Below, piece by piece: positions 43,545 through 51,566 of a DNA stretch of 64,000 nt; position 1 is the first letter of the stretch; each line of letters begins with the position of its first letter. Under the pieces are notes generated by a model. That model had not been told where the DNA came from. It saw nothing but the letters and a program-made list of their open reading frames with translations, and did no database searches. The DNA is from Parapusillimonas sp013416435. Its GTDB lineage: Bacteria; Pseudomonadota; Gammaproteobacteria; Burkholderiales; Burkholderiaceae_B. The stretch lies in assembly GCF_052180245.1 (NCBI RefSeq), contig NZ_CP197474.1, positions 558,001 through 622,000 on the forward strand. The letters run 5' to 3'. Both the position numbers and the translations under genes were made by a program.

Positions 43545-44720
43545 ACGGTCGCGACGATCGCCCCGCGTGAATCCCATCAGGGGCGCATCGATGCCGCGGC
43601 CTATGGCCAGCACTTTGAAAAGCTCGCCCATTTCCGCTTCGGACAACAGCTTCTGCACCGCCGACATGGCTCGCCCGGCGGCTGCCGGGTCCGTGCCGCT
43701 GCGGGTGCTCGCCACAAGAAGCTCGGGTAAACCGGCGTTCATGAGAAAACGCGCCTGCGAGGTATAGCCCAGTACGTCCAGTCCGCCGGCCAGCGCGGCA
43801 TCCGCCATGGCCGTGAAATCCACGTGCGCAGTGATGTCCTGGAGCCCTGGATGAATAAGCGGCTCGGCATGGGCATGGTGCCGGAAGTGGCACATCAGCG
43901 TGCCTTCCGCGCGTTGCGGATGGTAGTACTCGGCTTGCGGAAATCCGTAGTCCAGCAGCAATGCCGCACCCTTGCTCAGCCAGGCGCCCATTTGCCGAAC
44001 CCAGGCCTCCGCCTGTAGATTGAGTTCCGACCGGTATCCTGGCAGCGGCGGCATGCGCTGCGACATGGTGTCTGCAAGTTCCGCCGGGGCAGGGCGCTCG
44101 GTCCAGGCGAAATCCGTATCTTCCAGCCGAACGCCAAGCTCTTGAAGGGCGCCGGCTTCGTCCCACCGGAAGAGGGTGGCAGGCATGGCGTCCAGGACTT
44201 CGTTGGCCAGGACGCAGCCGGAGAAATCTTCGGGAAGGGCGTCCAGCCATGTAACGGTGGCGCCGTGATCTGCGAGCCTTTCCTGTTGGCGTGCGCGCAA
44301 ATCGGCCGAGACTTCCAGGATCAGATAGCGTGCGGAAATGCCCATGTCGGCCAATGCCGGCAGGATGGACGCCGCAAGCGCGCCAGAGCCGGCGCCGAAC
44401 TCCAGGATGGTGTCGCTGCCGCTGCGCTCCAGGATTTCCGCGACTTGGCGGGCCAGTGTCTTGCCGAAGAGCGGGGTGAGCTCGGGTGCGGTGGTGAAGT
44501 CGCCGGTAGGCAAGCCCGCGCCAAACTTCGTGTTTCCCGCAGCGTAATAGCCCAGCCCCGGCGCGTACAGCGCAAGGCGCATCCAATGCTCGAAGGGCAT
44601 GAAGCCGTGCTCCGACTGTTGGACTTGCCGTGTCAGGTAATCGCGCATCGCTTGTGCATGGGCGGTGGATGCAGCGTCCAGCGCCGGCAGGCCGGCAGGC
44701 AGGCGGGATACCGGCCTCAT
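43539..44720 (-). CDS. MidA-like class I SAM-dependent methyltransferase (DUF185)
   Basis: A 393-residue DUF185/MidA-family protein. FGAGSGALAASILPAL (near residue 90) is the SAM-binding glycine loop; GDFTTAPELTPLFGKTLARQ and LANEVLDAMPATLFRW are family signatures. The eukaryotic member NDUFAF7 methylates an arginine of complex I; the bacterial role is not fixed. The ATG at 44720 overlaps, as ATGA, the stop of a 55-codon membrane-protein gene upstream. The 3' end overlaps the cca stop by six bases. Confidence 0.91.
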   Translation of the reverse strand: MRPVSRLPAGLPALDAASTAHAQAMRDYLTRQVQQSEHGFMPFEHWMRLALYAPGLGYYAAGNTKFGAGLPTGDFTTAPELTPLFGKTLARQVAEILERSGSDTILEFGAGSGALAASILPALADMGISARYLILEVSADLRARQQERLADHGATVTWLDALPEDFSGCVLANEVLDAMPATLFRWDEAGALQELGVRLEDTDFAWTERPAPAELADTMSQRMPPLPGYRSELNLQAEAWVRQMGAWLSKGAALLLDYGFPQAEYYHPQRAEGTLMCHFRHHAHAEPLIHPGLQDITAHVDFTAMADAALAGGLDVLGYTSQARFLMNAGLPELLVASTRSGTDPAAAGRAMSAVQKLLSEAEMGELFKVLAIGRGIDAPLMGFTRGDRRDRL

Positions 44721-44884
44721 GGACGCTTCTTCCTGTTCATCAAGTAAAGAGTGTGGCACATCGACAGAAGGAAGGCGGTAATCAGCGCGACCGAAACGGC
44801 CACGATGTAATTGCCGAAAACCACCCACAAAGGAAGGGACAGCAGAATAGCCAGAAGAAAAGGCCTTTTGATGAGCTGTTTCAT
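44717..44884 (-). CDS. Small membrane protein, coupled to the MidA-like gene
   Basis: A 55-residue ORF from ATG 44884 to TGA 44717. It has a basic start (MKQLIKRP), two hydrophobic segments (FLLAILLSLPLWVVFG and VAVSVALITAFLLSMC) and a basic end (LMNRKKRP), so it is a likely two-span inner-membrane protein with both ends inside. The four-base ATGA overlap with the next gene argues strongly that it is translated. I do not recognise a family. A repeat cluster lies 14 bp upstream of its start. Confidence 0.75.
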   Translation of the reverse strand: MKQLIKRPFLLAILLSLPLWVVFGNYIVAVSVALITAFLLSMCHTLYLMNRKKRP

Positions 44885-44898
44885 GCAGGTATTGTAAA

Positions 44899-44984
44899 GG
44901 GTCGGAGCCCATGCGGGGTCCGACCCTTCGAGAGACTGGGGTCAGACCCCGTACGGGGTCTGACCCCTCAATGGGTCTGGCCCC
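44899..44984. repeat. Dispersed palindromic repeat cluster, two copies plus an arm
   Basis: A diverged copy at 44899-44926 (centre ATGC), a full copy at 44938-44967 (centre GTAC) and an arm at 44973-44984. They lie between the rhlE stop and the start of the small membrane protein gene. Confidence 0.94.
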
Positions 44985-44994
44985 TCAACGTCAA

Positions 44995-46752
44995 TCAGGC
45001 GAAGTCGCCGCGGCGGGCGTAGCTTTTGCCGGTGGAGGCAGGCTTGCCGCCGAAGCTTGGACGCGACTTGCCATGGCTCGCGGGCTTGCCTGCCGGCTTG
45101 CGGGCGAATGCGGGACGATCGCCGAATTCGGGACGGTCGCCGCGCGCAGGACGCTGTTCGCCTTGGGGACGCTCGCTACGGTGCTTGAAGCCGCCGCGAT
45201 CATCGCCGCCAAAGGCTTTGCGACCTTCGGCGCGATCATGGCCGGGCCGGCCCTGGTAAGCCGGCTTGTCGCCGAAACCGCCGCGGCTTTCGCCACGGCC
45301 GTGCCAAGGGCTGCCTTCATGCCGGGGCTTGTCGCCAAAGCGCGGCTTTCCTTCAAACGAAGGCTTGTCTTCAAAACGCGGCTTGCCTTCGAAAGATGGC
45401 TTGTCTTCGAATCGGGGCTTCCCTTCGAAGCGAGGCTTGCCTTCGAATGCCGGCTTGTCGCCAAAGCGGGATTTGCCTTCGTAGCCGGGACGGTCTCCGT
45501 AAGGAGCGCGGTCGCCGCCGAACTTGCGGCCATGCGCCGGCTTGCCGCCGCCGAAGCCGCCGCGGGCGCCAAAGCCCTTACCCTTGCGGTCGGTGTAGGT
45601 GGGACGCACGGTTTTCTTGGGCTCCAGGCCTTCGATCACTTCCGAAGGAATGGGCTGGCCAATGAAATGCTCGATGCGACGCACTTTATGGCGCTCGGAA
45701 TGGGTGGCCAGGGTGAAGGCCAGGCCATCGCGTCCGGCGCGGCCGGTACGGCCGATGCGATGGACGTAGTCTTCCGCCTGCATCGGCAAGTCGTAGTTGA
45801 CGGCATGGCTGATGCCCTGCACATCGATACCGCGCGCCGCCACGTCGGTGGCGACCAGGATGCGCAGACGGCCTTTTTGCAGCAGGCCGAGCGTGCGGGT
45901 GCGTTGGCGCTGATTCATGTCGCCATGCAGGGCGGCCGCCGCAAAGCCCTGGTCGTTCAGATGGTCGGCCAGGTCGTCGGCGCCACGCTTGGTGGAGGTG
46001 AAGACGATGGCCTGATCCAGGTTCGCGTCGCGCAGCAGATGGTCCAGCAGGCGCATCTTGTGGCTGCTGTCATCCGCGTAAAGCAGGCTTTGCGTGATGT
46101 TGTTGTGCTTTTGCTTCTGGCCGGAGATCTCGATCTGCTGGGGCTCGCGCATCATCTTGGCGGCCAGGCGCGCAATGCTGCCGTCCAGCGTGGCCGAGAA
46201 CAACAGCGTCTGGCGGCTTTCAGGGGTACGGCTGACGATGTGCTCGATATCTTCGATGAAGCCCATGTCGAGCATGCGGTCGGCTTCGTCCAGCACCAGG
46301 GTGTGGACGGTGGACAGGTTGACGCGCTTGGCCTGCAGGTGATCGATGAGGCGGCCGGGTGTGGCGACCAGCACGTCCACGCGGCGCGACAAGGCCTTGA
46401 GCTGCGCGCCGTAAGGCATGCCGCCCACGACCGTGGCGATGCGCAGGTCCTTGATATGGGCGCCATAGAGCTTGGTCGCATCGGCGACCTGCATGGCAAG
46501 TTCCCGCGTCGGGGTCAGAACCAGCACTTGCACGCCCGAACCTTTGTTGGGCGGCATCTGGGAAATACGGTTGAGTGCGGGCAGCATGAAGGCGGCAGTC
46601 TTGCCGCTGCCAGTCTGCGAAGAGACCATCAGGTCATGGCCTGCGAGCGCCTTGGGAATGGCGGCTGCCTGAACGGAAGTGGGATCGGTGAAGCCCGCTT
46701 TCTGGACGGCAGACAGCAGGGTAGGCACGAGACCTAAAGAATCGAAAGACAT
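44995..46752 (-). CDS. rhlE: DEAD-box RNA helicase, RhlE type, with repetitive basic tail
   Basis: An ATP-dependent RNA helicase, 585 residues. Motifs in order: Q-motif region GFTDPTSVQ, SQTGSGKTAAF (near residue 47), PTRELA, DEAD (LDEADRML), SAT, and HRIGRTGRAG (near 330). The C-terminal 200 residues are low-complexity Gly/Lys/Arg/Phe, with hexapeptide repeats KPxFEG/KPRFED. Such tails bind RNA in RhlE and CsdA helicases, which help ribosome assembly and RNA decay. The start at 46752 has a long 5' region upstream with no gene. Confidence 0.95.
   Translation of the reverse strand: MSFDSLGLVPTLLSAVQKAGFTDPTSVQAAAIPKALAGHDLMVSSQTGSGKTAAFMLPALNRISQMPPNKGSGVQVLVLTPTRELAMQVADATKLYGAHIKDLRIATVVGGMPYGAQLKALSRRVDVLVATPGRLIDHLQAKRVNLSTVHTLVLDEADRMLDMGFIEDIEHIVSRTPESRQTLLFSATLDGSIARLAAKMMREPQQIEISGQKQKHNNITQSLLYADDSSHKMRLLDHLLRDANLDQAIVFTSTKRGADDLADHLNDQGFAAAALHGDMNQRQRTRTLGLLQKGRLRILVATDVAARGIDVQGISHAVNYDLPMQAEDYVHRIGRTGRAGRDGLAFTLATHSERHKVRRIEHFIGQPIPSEVIEGLEPKKTVRPTYTDRKGKGFGARGGFGGGKPAHGRKFGGDRAPYGDRPGYEGKSRFGDKPAFEGKPRFEGKPRFEDKPSFEGKPRFEDKPSFEGKPRFGDKPRHEGSPWHGRGESRGGFGDKPAYQGRPGHDRAEGRKAFGGDDRGGFKHRSERPQGEQRPARGDRPEFGDRPAFARKPAGKPASHGKSRPSFGGKPASTGKSYARRGDFA
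45334..45476 (-). repeat. In-frame 18-bp tandem repeats in the rhlE tail
   Basis: Eight or so imperfect copies of a six-codon unit (KPxFEG / KPRFED / KPRFGD) run through this part of rhlE. The unit is read as basic-aromatic-acidic hexapeptides; copy number could vary by slippage. Confidence 0.75.
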
Positions 46753-47065
46753 GAATATCCTTTGCCGGTAAAACGGCATACACATGGCGGGGGCGAGAAA
46801 GTGAGCCCGGAGCGCTGGTTGATTGGAGCATCGTGCCGACCTAATCAACCTAAAGTGCAGCGTAGTGTGTCTTGAAGACGCGGCGAAAGGCTCGGGGGTC
46901 AGGGAGCGATGGCGTTCGACATGGGTGCTGACGAATCAGTCAACTGCTATGCGACAGCGTTATGGAAGGCTGTATGAAAATGTCGACGCTTGAAAATGCA
47001 GTCGGAGAATTATAACGGGAATTGGGATTAAGGGAAATCCCTGTATTGTAAATTTACGACAGTAA
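46753..47065. other. Gene-free stretch upstream of rhlE
   Basis: About 310 bp without a credible ORF. It is more AT-rich than the surroundings (46975-47060). It would hold the rhlE promoter and possibly a long leader, as cold-induced helicase genes often have. I see no clear terminator or operator. Confidence 0.6.
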
Positions 47066-47147
47066 GGGGTCAGACCCCGTACGGGGTCTGACCCCAGCCC
47101 ATCGCCACTGCACTTAAGGGGTCAGACCCCGAATGGGGTCTGACCCC
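47066..47147. repeat. Dispersed palindromic repeat cluster, two copies
   Basis: Copies at 47066-47095 (centre GTAC) and 47118-47147 (centre GAAT). The second encodes the C-terminus and lies across the stop of the HIT gene on the minus strand. Confidence 0.96.
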
Positions 47148-47596
47148 AGACATTCGAAGCCCGCAACGACGGCCGCATGATATTCGGGCAGCAGCAGGGC
47201 AAGGCGGTCGGCCTGCCGGTGCCAGCTTTCCTGCGCGGCGGCATCACGCGTTGCGGGAGGCGCCCAGACGGCTTCCGGAAAGCGGCTGTCGCCCCGCCAG
47301 CGGGGGATGATGTGCCAGTGCAAATGGGGAACCATATTCCCGAACTGGGCAAGATTGACCTTATCGGGCCGCAAGACGTTGCGCTGAGCCTGTTCAACCA
47401 GCCAGACCGCATCCATGAGTTCCCGGCGTTCCGCAGGAGACAGCAAGGTCATTTCGGCGACGTGGCGATTCCAGATCACCCGGGTATAGCCCGGATAGTC
47501 CGCGTCGTCGACCTGGACAACCCGGAAAGCATCGTTGCGCCACAGCACGGGGCCGCCGGGCTGCCGGCACAAGGGACAGTTTTCATTCGTGATCAT
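47114..47596 (-). CDS. HIT family protein; tail encoded by repeat
   Basis: A 160-residue histidine-triad protein with NCPLCRQPGGPVLW at the start (a C-x2-C pair) and the triad HLHWHIIPRW near residue 95. Members hydrolyse nucleoside phosphoramidates, dinucleotides or AMP adducts. Its start overlaps the stop of the polyphosphate phosphotransferase gene by ATGA, which suggests a joint role in adenylate metabolism. The last residues, CLGSDPIRGLTP, come from a palindromic repeat. Confidence 0.91.
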   Translation of the reverse strand: MITNENCPLCRQPGGPVLWRNDAFRVVQVDDADYPGYTRVIWNRHVAEMTLLSPAERRELMDAVWLVEQAQRNVLRPDKVNLAQFGNMVPHLHWHIIPRWRGDSRFPEAVWAPPATRDAAAQESWHRQADRLALLLPEYHAAVVAGFECLGSDPIRGLTP

Positions 47597-49074
47597 GGTG
47601 CCGTCCTGACGTCCAAGGCGTTTTCCAGGGATTCGACGATGGTTTCCAGCACTTTGATGCGTGCGTAACGCTTGTCGTCGGCGGGGAAGATATGCCAGGG
47701 GCAGCGCCCGGTGCTGGTGCGTTCGAACATTTCGTTGGCGGCTTCCAGGTAGTCGTCCCATTTTTCGCGATTGCGCCAGTCGTCCGGCGTGATCTTGAAG
47801 GACTTGAACGGAGACTGCTCGCGGTCGTGGAAGCGCTCCAGCTGCTTTTCCTTGCTGACGGCCAGCCAGAATTTCAGCACCAGCGCGCCGTTGTCCTGAA
47901 GCAGGGATTCGAATTCGTTGATTTCGCCGTAGGCCCTTTGCCACTCGGCGGGCGAGCACAGCTTTTCGACGCGCTCGACCAGCACGCGTCCATACCAGGA
48001 GCGGTCGAAGATGGCGATGGCGCCGGGCAAGGGAAGATTCTGCCAGAACCGCCAGAGATAGGGGAAGGCAAGCTCGTATTGGTTGGGTGCGCTGATGGGA
48101 AGAGCGTGGAACTGGCGAGCGTCCAGCGCATGGGTGATGCGCCGGATCGCGCCGCCCTTGCCGGCGGCGTCCTGGCCTTCGAAAACCAGCACCAGGGGAA
48201 ACTTGCGGAACTTTTCATGGCGGGTGAGCTTGGCCAGCCTGGCCTGCCAGCGGGCAAGCTCGCGATCGTAATCGACGCTTTTGGGCAGCGACAGAGAATA
48301 GTCGAGCTCCTGCAGCACCTCTGGCGATCTCGCCTGGTCGGTTGCGGCAGGCTGCGCCGGCGGCTTGGCCGCCGCGTCGTGCAGTGCCGCCAGCACGGCT
48401 TTGCCGGTGCAGGTGGCGCGCATGAGAGGATCGGCGGCAGGAATGATCTGCCAGGGTCGGGACGGATCGTTGCTGAGGCGGATGGCCAATTCCCCCGCCT
48501 TGCGCAGGCGGTCGAATTTCTTCCTGACCTTGATGTCTTCGGGCATGACCTGCCAGGCCGTGTCGGGGTCCGCCAGCAGCTGATCGGTGCGCCGGGCCTG
48601 TGCGTCGCGGGACAGATGGAACCAGAGCTTGACGATCTGCACGCCGTTGTTGTCCAGTGTTTCCTCGAATCGGCGGATTTCCTGGGCCATGGCCGAAAGC
48701 TTTTGCAGGTCTGGAGATTTCTTTGCCGCTTCGGCCAGCAGCGGCTTGTACCAGGATCCGAAGACGATACCGGTTCGACCACGCGGCGGCAGCCTGCGCC
48801 AGTAGCGCCAGAAGAAAGGCTGTGCCTGCTCTTCAGTGCTGGGCTCGCCGAAGGCGAGGGTGCGGATATGGCGCGCATCCATCCACTCGTTCAGCAGGCT
48901 GACGGCGGCGCCTTTTCCCGCCCCGTCGATGCCCGCGATGACGACGAGCAGGGCGCGCCCGTTCTTTTGCAGGCGTTTGTACTGGGCCTTGAGCAGCGCG
49001 GTGCGCAGCCGCGCCTCGATGGGCTTGGCCTGTTCTTTGGTGAGCGCCGGATCGGCTTCGGCTATGGTGAACAT
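47593..49074 (-). CDS. pap: Polyphosphate:AMP phosphotransferase (double PPK2 domain)
   Basis: A 493-residue protein with two PPK2 domains in tandem. The first has GIDGAGKGAAVSLLNEWMD (near residue 50) and GSWYKPLL; the second has GQDAAGKGGAIRRITHALD (near 300) and IFDRSWYGRVLVERVE. The second is the canonical active domain, as in Acinetobacter Pap, which makes ADP from AMP and polyphosphate. The ATG at 49074 is used. It overlaps the HIT gene and follows trpC at 45 bp. Confidence 0.93.
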   Translation of the reverse strand: MFTIAEADPALTKEQAKPIEARLRTALLKAQYKRLQKNGRALLVVIAGIDGAGKGAAVSLLNEWMDARHIRTLAFGEPSTEEQAQPFFWRYWRRLPPRGRTGIVFGSWYKPLLAEAAKKSPDLQKLSAMAQEIRRFEETLDNNGVQIVKLWFHLSRDAQARRTDQLLADPDTAWQVMPEDIKVRKKFDRLRKAGELAIRLSNDPSRPWQIIPAADPLMRATCTGKAVLAALHDAAAKPPAQPAATDQARSPEVLQELDYSLSLPKSVDYDRELARWQARLAKLTRHEKFRKFPLVLVFEGQDAAGKGGAIRRITHALDARQFHALPISAPNQYELAFPYLWRFWQNLPLPGAIAIFDRSWYGRVLVERVEKLCSPAEWQRAYGEINEFESLLQDNGALVLKFWLAVSKEKQLERFHDREQSPFKSFKITPDDWRNREKWDDYLEAANEMFERTSTGRCPWHIFPADDKRYARIKVLETIVESLENALDVRTAP

Positions 49075-49118
49075 GGGGCGCTTGCCTCGTTAACAGGCCC
49101 TGAACCCTGGCATCGATT

Positions 49119-49913
49119 TCAAGACGCGAAGAAAAGCTGGTGCAGCGCGGCGCCCGGTTCTTCGGCACGCATGAAGGCTTCGCCCACCAGGAAGGCATGC
49201 ACGTCGTGGTCGCGCATCTTCTTGACGTCTTCGGGCGTGAGGATGCCGCTTTCGGTGATGACGCGCTTGCCTTCGGGAATGTGCGGCAGCAGGTCCAGCG
49301 TATTCTGCAGCGAGGTCTCGAAGCTGCGCAGGTTGCGATTGTTGATGCCCAGCAGCGACGTGTTGAGCTCAAGCGCGACATCGAGTTCGGCGCGGTCGTG
49401 GACCTCGACCAGGACGTCCATGCCAAGCTCGGTGGCCACGGCCTCGAACTCGCGCAATTGCTGCGGGCTGAGCGCGGCGACGATGAGCAGCACGCAATCG
49501 GCTCCCAGGGCGCGGGCGTGGATGATCTGGTACGGGTCGATCATGAAGTCCTTGCGCAGCACCGGCAGCGAGCACGCGGCGCGTGCTTGCCGCAGGTAGT
49601 CGTAGGAGCCCTGGAAGAACTGGACGTCGGTCAGCACGGACAGGCAGGCGGCGCCGTGCGCCGCATACGAGGTCGCGATTTCGACGGGGTTGAAGTTTTC
49701 GCGGATCACGCCCTTGGACGGAGAGGCCTTCTTGATTTCGGCGATGACGCCCGGTTTGCCTTGCGCGATCTTGTCTTCGATGGCGCGCGCGAATCCACGC
49801 AGATCCTTGCGGCTTTTGGCTTCGCGCAGGAGATCGGATTCGCTGCGCATCTGCCTAGCCGTCTTGACTTCGGTCTTCTTGGTGTCGAGTATGTTGGCAA
49901 GGATGTCGTTCAT
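49119..49913 (-). CDS. trpC: Indole-3-glycerol phosphate synthase
   Basis: A 264-residue TIM-barrel enzyme of tryptophan synthesis, not fused to TrpF. Typical sequences are VIAEIKKASPSKGVIRENF (near residue 54), VLTDVQFFQGSYDYL, VLRKDFMIDPYQI and GINNRNLRSFE, with late VITESGI. The ATG overlaps the trpD stop by ATGA. It is the last gene of the trpEGDC set. Confidence 0.97.
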   Translation of the reverse strand: MNDILANILDTKKTEVKTARQMRSESDLLREAKSRKDLRGFARAIEDKIAQGKPGVIAEIKKASPSKGVIRENFNPVEIATSYAAHGAACLSVLTDVQFFQGSYDYLRQARAACSLPVLRKDFMIDPYQIIHARALGADCVLLIVAALSPQQLREFEAVATELGMDVLVEVHDRAELDVALELNTSLLGINNRNLRSFETSLQNTLDLLPHIPEGKRVITESGILTPEDVKKMRDHDVHAFLVGEAFMRAEEPGAALHQLFFAS

Positions 49914-50941
49914 ACCAGTGTCCGTGTGTAGGTGCAGAATTCATCGAGCTTGGCGCGGGCGGCGCCGCTGGATATGGCGTCGAATGCCATCTTCAGGCCT
50001 TGCCCGATGGAGTCCGCCTTGTTGCCGGCATAGATGGCCAGGCCGGCGTTAAAGCCAACAATATCACGAGCGGGGCCTTCGATGTTGTTCAGCGCGTCCA
50101 GCACCAGTTTGGCCGATTCGACCCGGCTCGCCACCTTGATGGAACGGTTCGATACCATGCTCATGCCGAAGTCCTCGGGATGGATTTCATATTCCTTGAT
50201 GACGCCGTCCTTGAGTTCGCCCACCAGGGTGGCCGCTCCCAGCGACGCTTCGTCCATGCCGTCCTTGCCGTGCACGATGAGCACGTGGTTGGAGCCCAGG
50301 CGCTCGAGCACGCGCACCTGGATGCCGACCAGGTCGGGATGGAATACGCCCATCAACTGGTTCCCCGCATTGGCGGGATTGGTCAGCGGGCCGAGAATGT
50401 TGAAGATGGTGCGGACGGCGAGCTCCTTGCGGACGGCGGCCACGTTCTTCATGGCGCCATGGTGGGCGGGCGCGAACATGAAGCCGATGCCGATGCGCTG
50501 TATGCTTTCTGCGACCTTGTCGGGCCCGAGCATCACGTTGGCGCCCAGCTCTTCCAGCACGTCCGCGCTGCCCGAGGAGGACGACGCGCTGCGGTTGCCG
50601 TGCTTGGCGATCTTCACCCCCTGCGACGCCGCCACGAACATGGCCGCCGTCGAGATATTGAAGGTATTGGCACCGTCGCCGCCCGTGCCGCACATATCGA
50701 GCAGATCGTTTTTTTCGGGAACGTCGACCTTCAGTGCGAATTCGCGCATGACCTGGGCGGCGGCGGTGATCTCACCGATGGTTTCCTTCTTCACGCGCAG
50801 GCCCATGATCAGCGCGCTGGCGATCTGCGGCGACATTTCTCCGCGCATCAGGCTGCGCATCAGATCCAGCATTTCATCATGGAAGATTTCACGATGCTCG
50901 ATACAGCGGGTCAGGGCTTCGGTGGGAGTGATGGAGGTCAT
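49910..50941 (-). CDS. trpD: Anthranilate phosphoribosyltransferase
   Basis: It joins anthranilate to PRPP. The 343-residue protein shows CGTGGDGANTFNISTAAMFVAA (near residue 85), KHGNRSASSSSGSADVLEELGA and HHGAMKNVAAVRKELAVRTIFN. It lies 34 bp after trpG and overlaps trpC by four bases. Confidence 0.98.
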   Translation of the reverse strand: MTSITPTEALTRCIEHREIFHDEMLDLMRSLMRGEMSPQIASALIMGLRVKKETIGEITAAAQVMREFALKVDVPEKNDLLDMCGTGGDGANTFNISTAAMFVAASQGVKIAKHGNRSASSSSGSADVLEELGANVMLGPDKVAESIQRIGIGFMFAPAHHGAMKNVAAVRKELAVRTIFNILGPLTNPANAGNQLMGVFHPDLVGIQVRVLERLGSNHVLIVHGKDGMDEASLGAATLVGELKDGVIKEYEIHPEDFGMSMVSNRSIKVASRVESAKLVLDALNNIEGPARDIVGFNAGLAIYAGNKADSIGQGLKMAFDAISSGAARAKLDEFCTYTRTLV

Positions 50942-50975
50942 GGATGGGTCCTTTGTCTTGGTCTTGGGCGGAGGT

Positions 50976-51539
50976 TCAGATTTTCAGGAAATTGTTCAGC
51001 AAGGCGTGGCCGTGCTCGCTGAGCACGGACTCGGGATGAAACTGCACGCCGTAGACCGGCAGCGTCTTGTGGCGGACGCCCATGATTTCGCCGTCTCCGG
51101 TTTCGGCGGTGATCTCGAGGCAGTCGGGCAGCGTGTCGCGCCGGATGGCCAGCGAGTGGTAGCGCGTCACGGTGAAGGGCGAGGGCAGGTCGGCGAAGAC
51201 GTCGGTGCCCGTGTGCGTGATGGAGGACACTTTGCCGTGCATGATCTGTTTCGCACGGACGATATCGCCGCCAAAGGCCGCGCCGATCGCCTGGTGGCCC
51301 AGGCAGACGCCCAATATGGGCAGCTTGCCCGCGAAGCGCTGGATCAGCTCTATGGAAATCCCCGCCTCCGCCGGAGAGCACGGGCCGGGCGAGACGCAGA
51401 TCCGGTCCGGATTCATGGCGGCGATTTCATCCACCGAGGCCTGGTCGTTGCGCACGACGCGCACGTCCTGGCCGAGTTCGCCGAAGTATTGCACCAGGTT
51501 GTAGGTGAACGAGTCGTAGTTATCGAGCATCAGTAACAT
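50976..51539 (-). CDS. trpG: Anthranilate synthase component II (glutamine amidotransferase)
   Basis: A 187-residue class I glutamine amidotransferase that gives ammonia to TrpE. MLLMLDNYDSFTYNLVQYF starts the protein; the nucleophile cysteine is in ILGVCLGHQAIGAAFGG (near residue 79), with the catalytic His-Glu in VQFHPESVLSEHG. It may also serve para-aminobenzoate synthesis. It is 27 bp after trpE. Confidence 0.97.
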   Translation of the reverse strand: MLLMLDNYDSFTYNLVQYFGELGQDVRVVRNDQASVDEIAAMNPDRICVSPGPCSPAEAGISIELIQRFAGKLPILGVCLGHQAIGAAFGGDIVRAKQIMHGKVSSITHTGTDVFADLPSPFTVTRYHSLAIRRDTLPDCLEITAETGDGEIMGVRHKTLPVYGVQFHPESVLSEHGHALLNNFLKI

Positions 51540-51566
51540 GTGTTTCTCCTGCGGGCGCCATGCGCA

